In this document: one piece after another, positions 18,709 through 21,612 of the stretch
Position numbering within the stretch: the stretch's first letter is position 1
How the letters are laid out: each line of letters opens with the position of its first letter
Assembly (NCBI GenBank): GCA_001579985.1
Contig: LRSR01001130.1
Span: 1 to 21,612 of the forward strand
Direction: 5' to 3'
DNA from: Hypsibius dujardini
Taxonomy: Eukaryota > Tardigrada > Eutardigrada > Parachela > Hypsibiidae
Length of the DNA stretch: 21,612 bases
Made by a program: the position numbers and the translations under genes
The notes under the pieces: model-generated
The model's input: the letters and a program-made list of their open reading frames with translations, nothing else
Databases searched by the model: none
Told to the model about the DNA's origin: nothing

Positions 18709-20477
18709 CTAATTCGTATTGGGAGCTTCTGCGCCTTCGCAGTCCAGATCTGGTTTGTCCAGTTTGAGATACGTTGACCCGATGACAAGTTTCTGCAGAG
18801 TTGACCGTAACTCCCGAAAGCCTGGTCGTTCCGCTGGATTCAATAACCAAGAGGACTGCATCATTGCGTATCTAAAAGAGGTGGCATGCTTTAATCATCA
18901 GGTACTCAGTTGCGATCATAACAATCACTGGTTTTATGGACATGCATATATACAAAAATGTACGGTTCCAGTGAGACAAATAATTTATAGGCCGATGGGC
19001 TTACATTTCTAGAGGTGTGCCTGATGGTTTGGGCAGTCGATGGCCTCCTTCCAGCATTTGGATCCACCATGCCACTGTATTGGATTTCATGGAACATTGA
19101 CCGGGATCGTTAAACGGAATTTGTCCGAGACTGAAAATTTCCCAGAGCACAACACCAAAGGACCAAACGTCGGTTTTCTCGTTAAAGAGCAGCTCTTTCA
19201 GCGCCTCGGGTGCCATCCACTTCGCAGGAAGCTTTGTGTCGTCTATCTGCGCATGGGTCATGCATCATTGCTTAACAACGTATCCAGATCGGAACCAGGA
19301 CCCCTCATGGTACGGCTAGGGGTGGGAAAATTGCTAAAATGCAATCAATCAAAATTGAGCCAGAAATTTGGCCTTTCGTTCCTAATCATCTTGAACTGTG
19401 TGAGGGTCTGGGGGTCTGGTTTCCTGGCGCCGTGGATTTCAAAACTTTTCAAAACATTCAGAACTTGATTTTTTGGCTGCAAATTTGAGGTTTGTCAAAG
19501 TCCAACATTAGATATTTATTTACAACTGGCAATGCGAAGTTAGAAACATTCAGGTATGATTCAAAGTTGGTGGAAAAATTGAAGTCTTAATAATGTTTTG
19601 AAATCCCAGGAACCCTTGAAAATCAGACAACCACACTCCCACAAAATTCAAGATGAGCAGGAACGAAAGGCCGAATTTAGATTCGATTTGGACTAAATAC
19701 ATTTTAGCTATTTGCCCACCCCCTAGCCATATCATGAGGGGTCCTGCTTCCGACTTGGAAGGACCTAAAACGAGCCTCTGCAATTAGCATACACAAATAC
19801 AGGTACATACCTGTTTGTCCACCATGATGTAGTTGATTTGCTTTCGTCTTGCTAGTCCGAAATCGCCTATCTTCACAACTCGATTCTCACACATCAATAC
19901 GTTCCGAGCCGCAAGGTCCCGGTGAATGATGTGATATGCCGAGAGAAACTCCATTCCGCGAGCAATTTGATAGGAGAAATTCATTAAATCATAAGTGGAC
20001 AATGTGTCCCTGTCCGAGTCACGCTTATTTTCTGTCCAAGTCCCCTCCAAATCTCCGCAATCATGGATGCAGGACCTAAATTTCTGTTTCCGGTTTAAAT
20101 CTGATAGATACATCCCGATGGAGCCGTGTGGGCAGTATTCCATGACAATCAGCTGCTCCCCTGTAACACCCGCGAGGCAACTTTAACGATGTGCAGAAAT
20201 GATTAGTTGGATTGTTACTTTTTGTCCCGTGCGGACAAGTACCTTTAGAGACGACGCCTAATAATGCGACGATATTGGTATGTTGTTCCAGTTTAGCCAT
20301 CACTTCAACCTCCTTCACAAACTGCTGGAAAGCTTGAAGATTGGCGCAATGTATCTCTTTAACTGCCACCAGCATTAAATTATGAGAGCTTTCTTCGGCT
20401 TCGAACATCGAGCCTTTGTAGACAGTGCCAAATTCACCGCTTCCGATCACGGTCTTACCTAGAATTTCAGATATCAT
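18709..20477 (-). CDS. receptor-type tyrosine kinase, catalytic domain, four exons
   Basis: The exons on the minus strand are 20477-20243, 20160-19811, 19246-19005 and 18871-18709, with phases 1, 0 and 2 at the three GT-AG introns; they splice in frame to 329 residues. All tyrosine-kinase motifs are present: glycine loop [18 protein letters not shown] (ATP Lys), helix-C Glu ([11 protein letters not shown]), hinge VMEYCPHGS, catalytic loop [53 protein letters not shown] and the C-lobe [10 protein letters not shown]. The HRDLAARN and KWMAPE forms indicate a tyrosine kinase of the FGFR/VEGFR/PDGFR-like group. A modest insert of about 25 residues (after YLSDLNRKQ) precedes the catalytic loop, and there is one activation-loop Tyr (INYIMVD). 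The tail after the domain is short. The kinase should sit inside the plasma membrane. The ATG at 20477 is probably not the true start: a TTCTAG acceptor ends just before 20458, so ectodomain and membrane exons should lie upstream. Confidence 0.9.
19283..19759. mobile_element. fold-back (long inverted repeat) element in a kinase intron
   Basis: About 200 bases at 19283-19490 are imperfectly reverse-complementary to 19550-19759. Shared blocks include tcggaa, aggacccctcatg, ggctaggg, tggg.aaat.gctaaaatg, ggcctttcgttcct and ggatttcaaaac. The arms flank about 60 bases. It lies wholly inside the 564-base intron between kinase exons 2 and 3, so splicing need not be harmed. No coding capacity and no clear target duplication were seen. 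Confidence 0.8.
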
Positions 20478-20542
20478 TATTCAATTACCTCACTTGTTAC
20501 TGCCTGAGTCAATGTATTTTAGCAACGACAGCCATCAGTTCA

Positions 20543-20632
20543 GGTCAAGAAGTCCAACCCTGACACGTTTTGGTGCGTGTTAGTATTGTCAAGCTGTTCC
20601 AGCCCTGTCCGTACAAAGTCGCCCGGATCTAG
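20543..20632 (-). other. possible juxtamembrane exon of the kinase gene
   Basis: The minus strand reads LDPGDFVRTGLEQLDNTNTH, then QNVSGLDFLT before TGA. It lies about 65 bases upstream of the kinase exon on the same strand. An acidic and polar juxtamembrane segment is expected there in a receptor kinase, but I found no donor whose phase matches the acceptor before 20458. This entry is tentative. Confidence 0.3.
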
Positions 20633-20706
20633 CTACGTGGTGCTACGTTATGCTATGTGGTGCTACGTGGTGCTACGTGGTGCTATGTGGTGCTACGTTA
20701 TGCTAC
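20632..20706. repeat. 10-bp tandem repeat
   Basis: About eight copies of a decamer, tgctacgtgg with variants tgctatgtgg and tgctacgtta, run head to tail. The variants are ordered rather than random, suggesting duplication of larger blocks. Confidence 0.92.
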
Positions 20707-20710
20707 AGTG

Positions 20711-20790
20711 GGCAACGGTTTGTTTCGGCGTACCACGATTTACTGTTGGCTACTATGATGCTTCGAAACGCTATTGCATGCTACGTGATA
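20711..20790 (+). pseudogene. relic of ANF-receptor exon 7
   Basis: The plus strand reads VGNGLF, then after a frame change GVPRFTVGYYDASKRY. The matching exon at 5242-5424 has IGNVSFDKLGQRIPQILVGY then YDNDDDKF. The order and spacing fit an exon 7 remnant with a small deletion. It lies on the strand opposite to the kinase gene. Confidence 0.4.
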
Positions 20791-21179
20791 TGATTTGCGA
20801 CCTTCGCCCTGAATTTTTTAAAAGGTGTACAAAGTCGCCCGCAGGTGCTATCCGAGCGTGCAGAAATTTTTTTTGTTTTGAAAAAGAGAAACAATTGCAT
20901 CTGAGGTGCCACTCTGCAAACTAAAATCGCAAAACCTCAAAGACATACATTCTGGTTGTTCGAAGAGTTTCGTAAATGGTATTTACTATGGTCAGGTTGG
21001 CTATTACAACCCTGAAATAAAACTTGCGAAATCAACTCACTGACGTCGCAGTCCGAGTTTGGCTTCTAATGAATAATACAGTCGTAACTTCTAGCCGTTA
21101 ACTCTAAAGTCATAAATTCTTCTCTCATATTTACTACTTTTAGCTAATCTAATTTTTAACTTGGTTTGCATGGGCAATT
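20791..21179. other. non-coding stretch
   Basis: No recognisable gene or repeat was found, apart from a second copy of gtacaaagtcgcccg at about 20827, which also occurs at about 20611. Confidence 0.35.
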
Positions 21180-21612
21180 TGTAAAAGGTGGGTTGGGGTG
21201 AGTGAAGGTGCACGGTTGTAGGTGGGTGGGTCCTGGGTGAGTCGTGGTCGTTGGTGAGTGGGTGGAGGTCGTTTTTCTTACAAGGCATCTGTCTCAAGCT
21301 GGCCAACCCTCTATCCCCCTTCTCTCTCTGACTGCTCATTCGAGCCTATTTAGGTTCGAGTGGAACCGTCAATGTTCTGGATAATTTACTAGTATCCATT
21401 CCCTGATTACTAATAAACAAAAAGATCGTTCGTTACCCTGAACCTCGAAGGCTCCAGTATAGGCGAGTTGTTGACGGAATAGAGTGTTAACCGGCTTGAG
21501 GCAAATAACCTTTATTACAGAAGATTTTCATCCATCCACTACCACCCACGGTCCACCCCGATTCAACTACCCATAACCGCCTCACCCACTCACCTTCCAC
21601 CAACCTTTTACA
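21180..21612. mobile_element. inverted-repeat element with GGTG-rich ends, cut by the window edge
   Basis: The left end begins tgtaaaaggtgggttggggt at 21180. The last bases of the window are the complement of tgtaaaaggttggtggaagg. Both sides continue with GTGAGTG/GGTGGG-rich sequence facing inward, which resembles subterminal repeats of a small non-autonomous DNA transposon. The outer flank on the right is outside the window, so no target duplication can be tested. Confidence 0.6.

Noticed and set aside
18906-19468. Plus-strand frames over the kinase exons
   Set aside because: Kinase motifs read perfectly on the minus strand with correct splice phases, so the plus-strand frames are incidental.

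Overview
The window is eukaryotic, and almost certainly from an invertebrate animal. Coding sequence is split into short exons by GT-AG introns, many of them 60-100 bases long. Recognisable families are a receptor tyrosine kinase, natriuretic-peptide-receptor (ANF receptor, Venus-flytrap) ectodomains, Ly6-type three-finger proteins, and Tc1/mariner and hAT DNA transposons. There are no bacterial-style operons, rRNAs, tRNAs or CRISPR arrays. A small-intron ecdysozoan such as a tardigrade fits, but that is inference and cannot be proved from this sequence.

Layout. Positions 214-1200 (+) hold the 3' half of a decayed ANF-receptor paralogue. Positions 2698-6138 (+) hold a second, nearly complete paralogue: signal peptide, ligand-binding domain over eight exons and a transmembrane exon, with two probable frame breaks. 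A weak kinase-like exon follows at about 6355. Positions 7385-9216 are a hAT transposon with an exact 8-bp target duplication; a broken mariner transposase fragment lies inside it. Positions 9948-11253 are a complete but dead Tc1/mariner element. It sits at a TA inside the tail of another mariner copy, beside a second mariner (11344-12398, -) that has one frameshift. Positions 12.5-14.1 kb are non-coding with palindromes.

Positions 14131-17939 (+) look like a decayed tandem pair, each unit being an ANF-receptor 5' fragment followed by a Ly6-like gene. The first Ly6 copy is a clear pseudogene. The second still reads as a 168-residue protein but seems to have lost the frame of its GPI tail. A 155-bp MITE lies between them. 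Positions 18709-20477 (-) encode a well-preserved tyrosine kinase domain in four exons, with a fold-back repeat in one intron. A small fifth ANF-receptor relic lies on the opposite strand just upstream of it. The window ends inside another inverted-repeat element.

The kinase looks functional, and its ectodomain exons should lie beyond 20.5 kb, partly outside the window. The ANF-receptor and Ly6 copies look like a lineage-specific birth-and-death cluster broken up by transposons. The most interesting possibility is that the ANF-type ectodomain (2.7-6.1 kb) once continued into a kinase-type cytoplasmic domain. That would resemble the architecture of Venus kinase receptors, but the evidence is weak.
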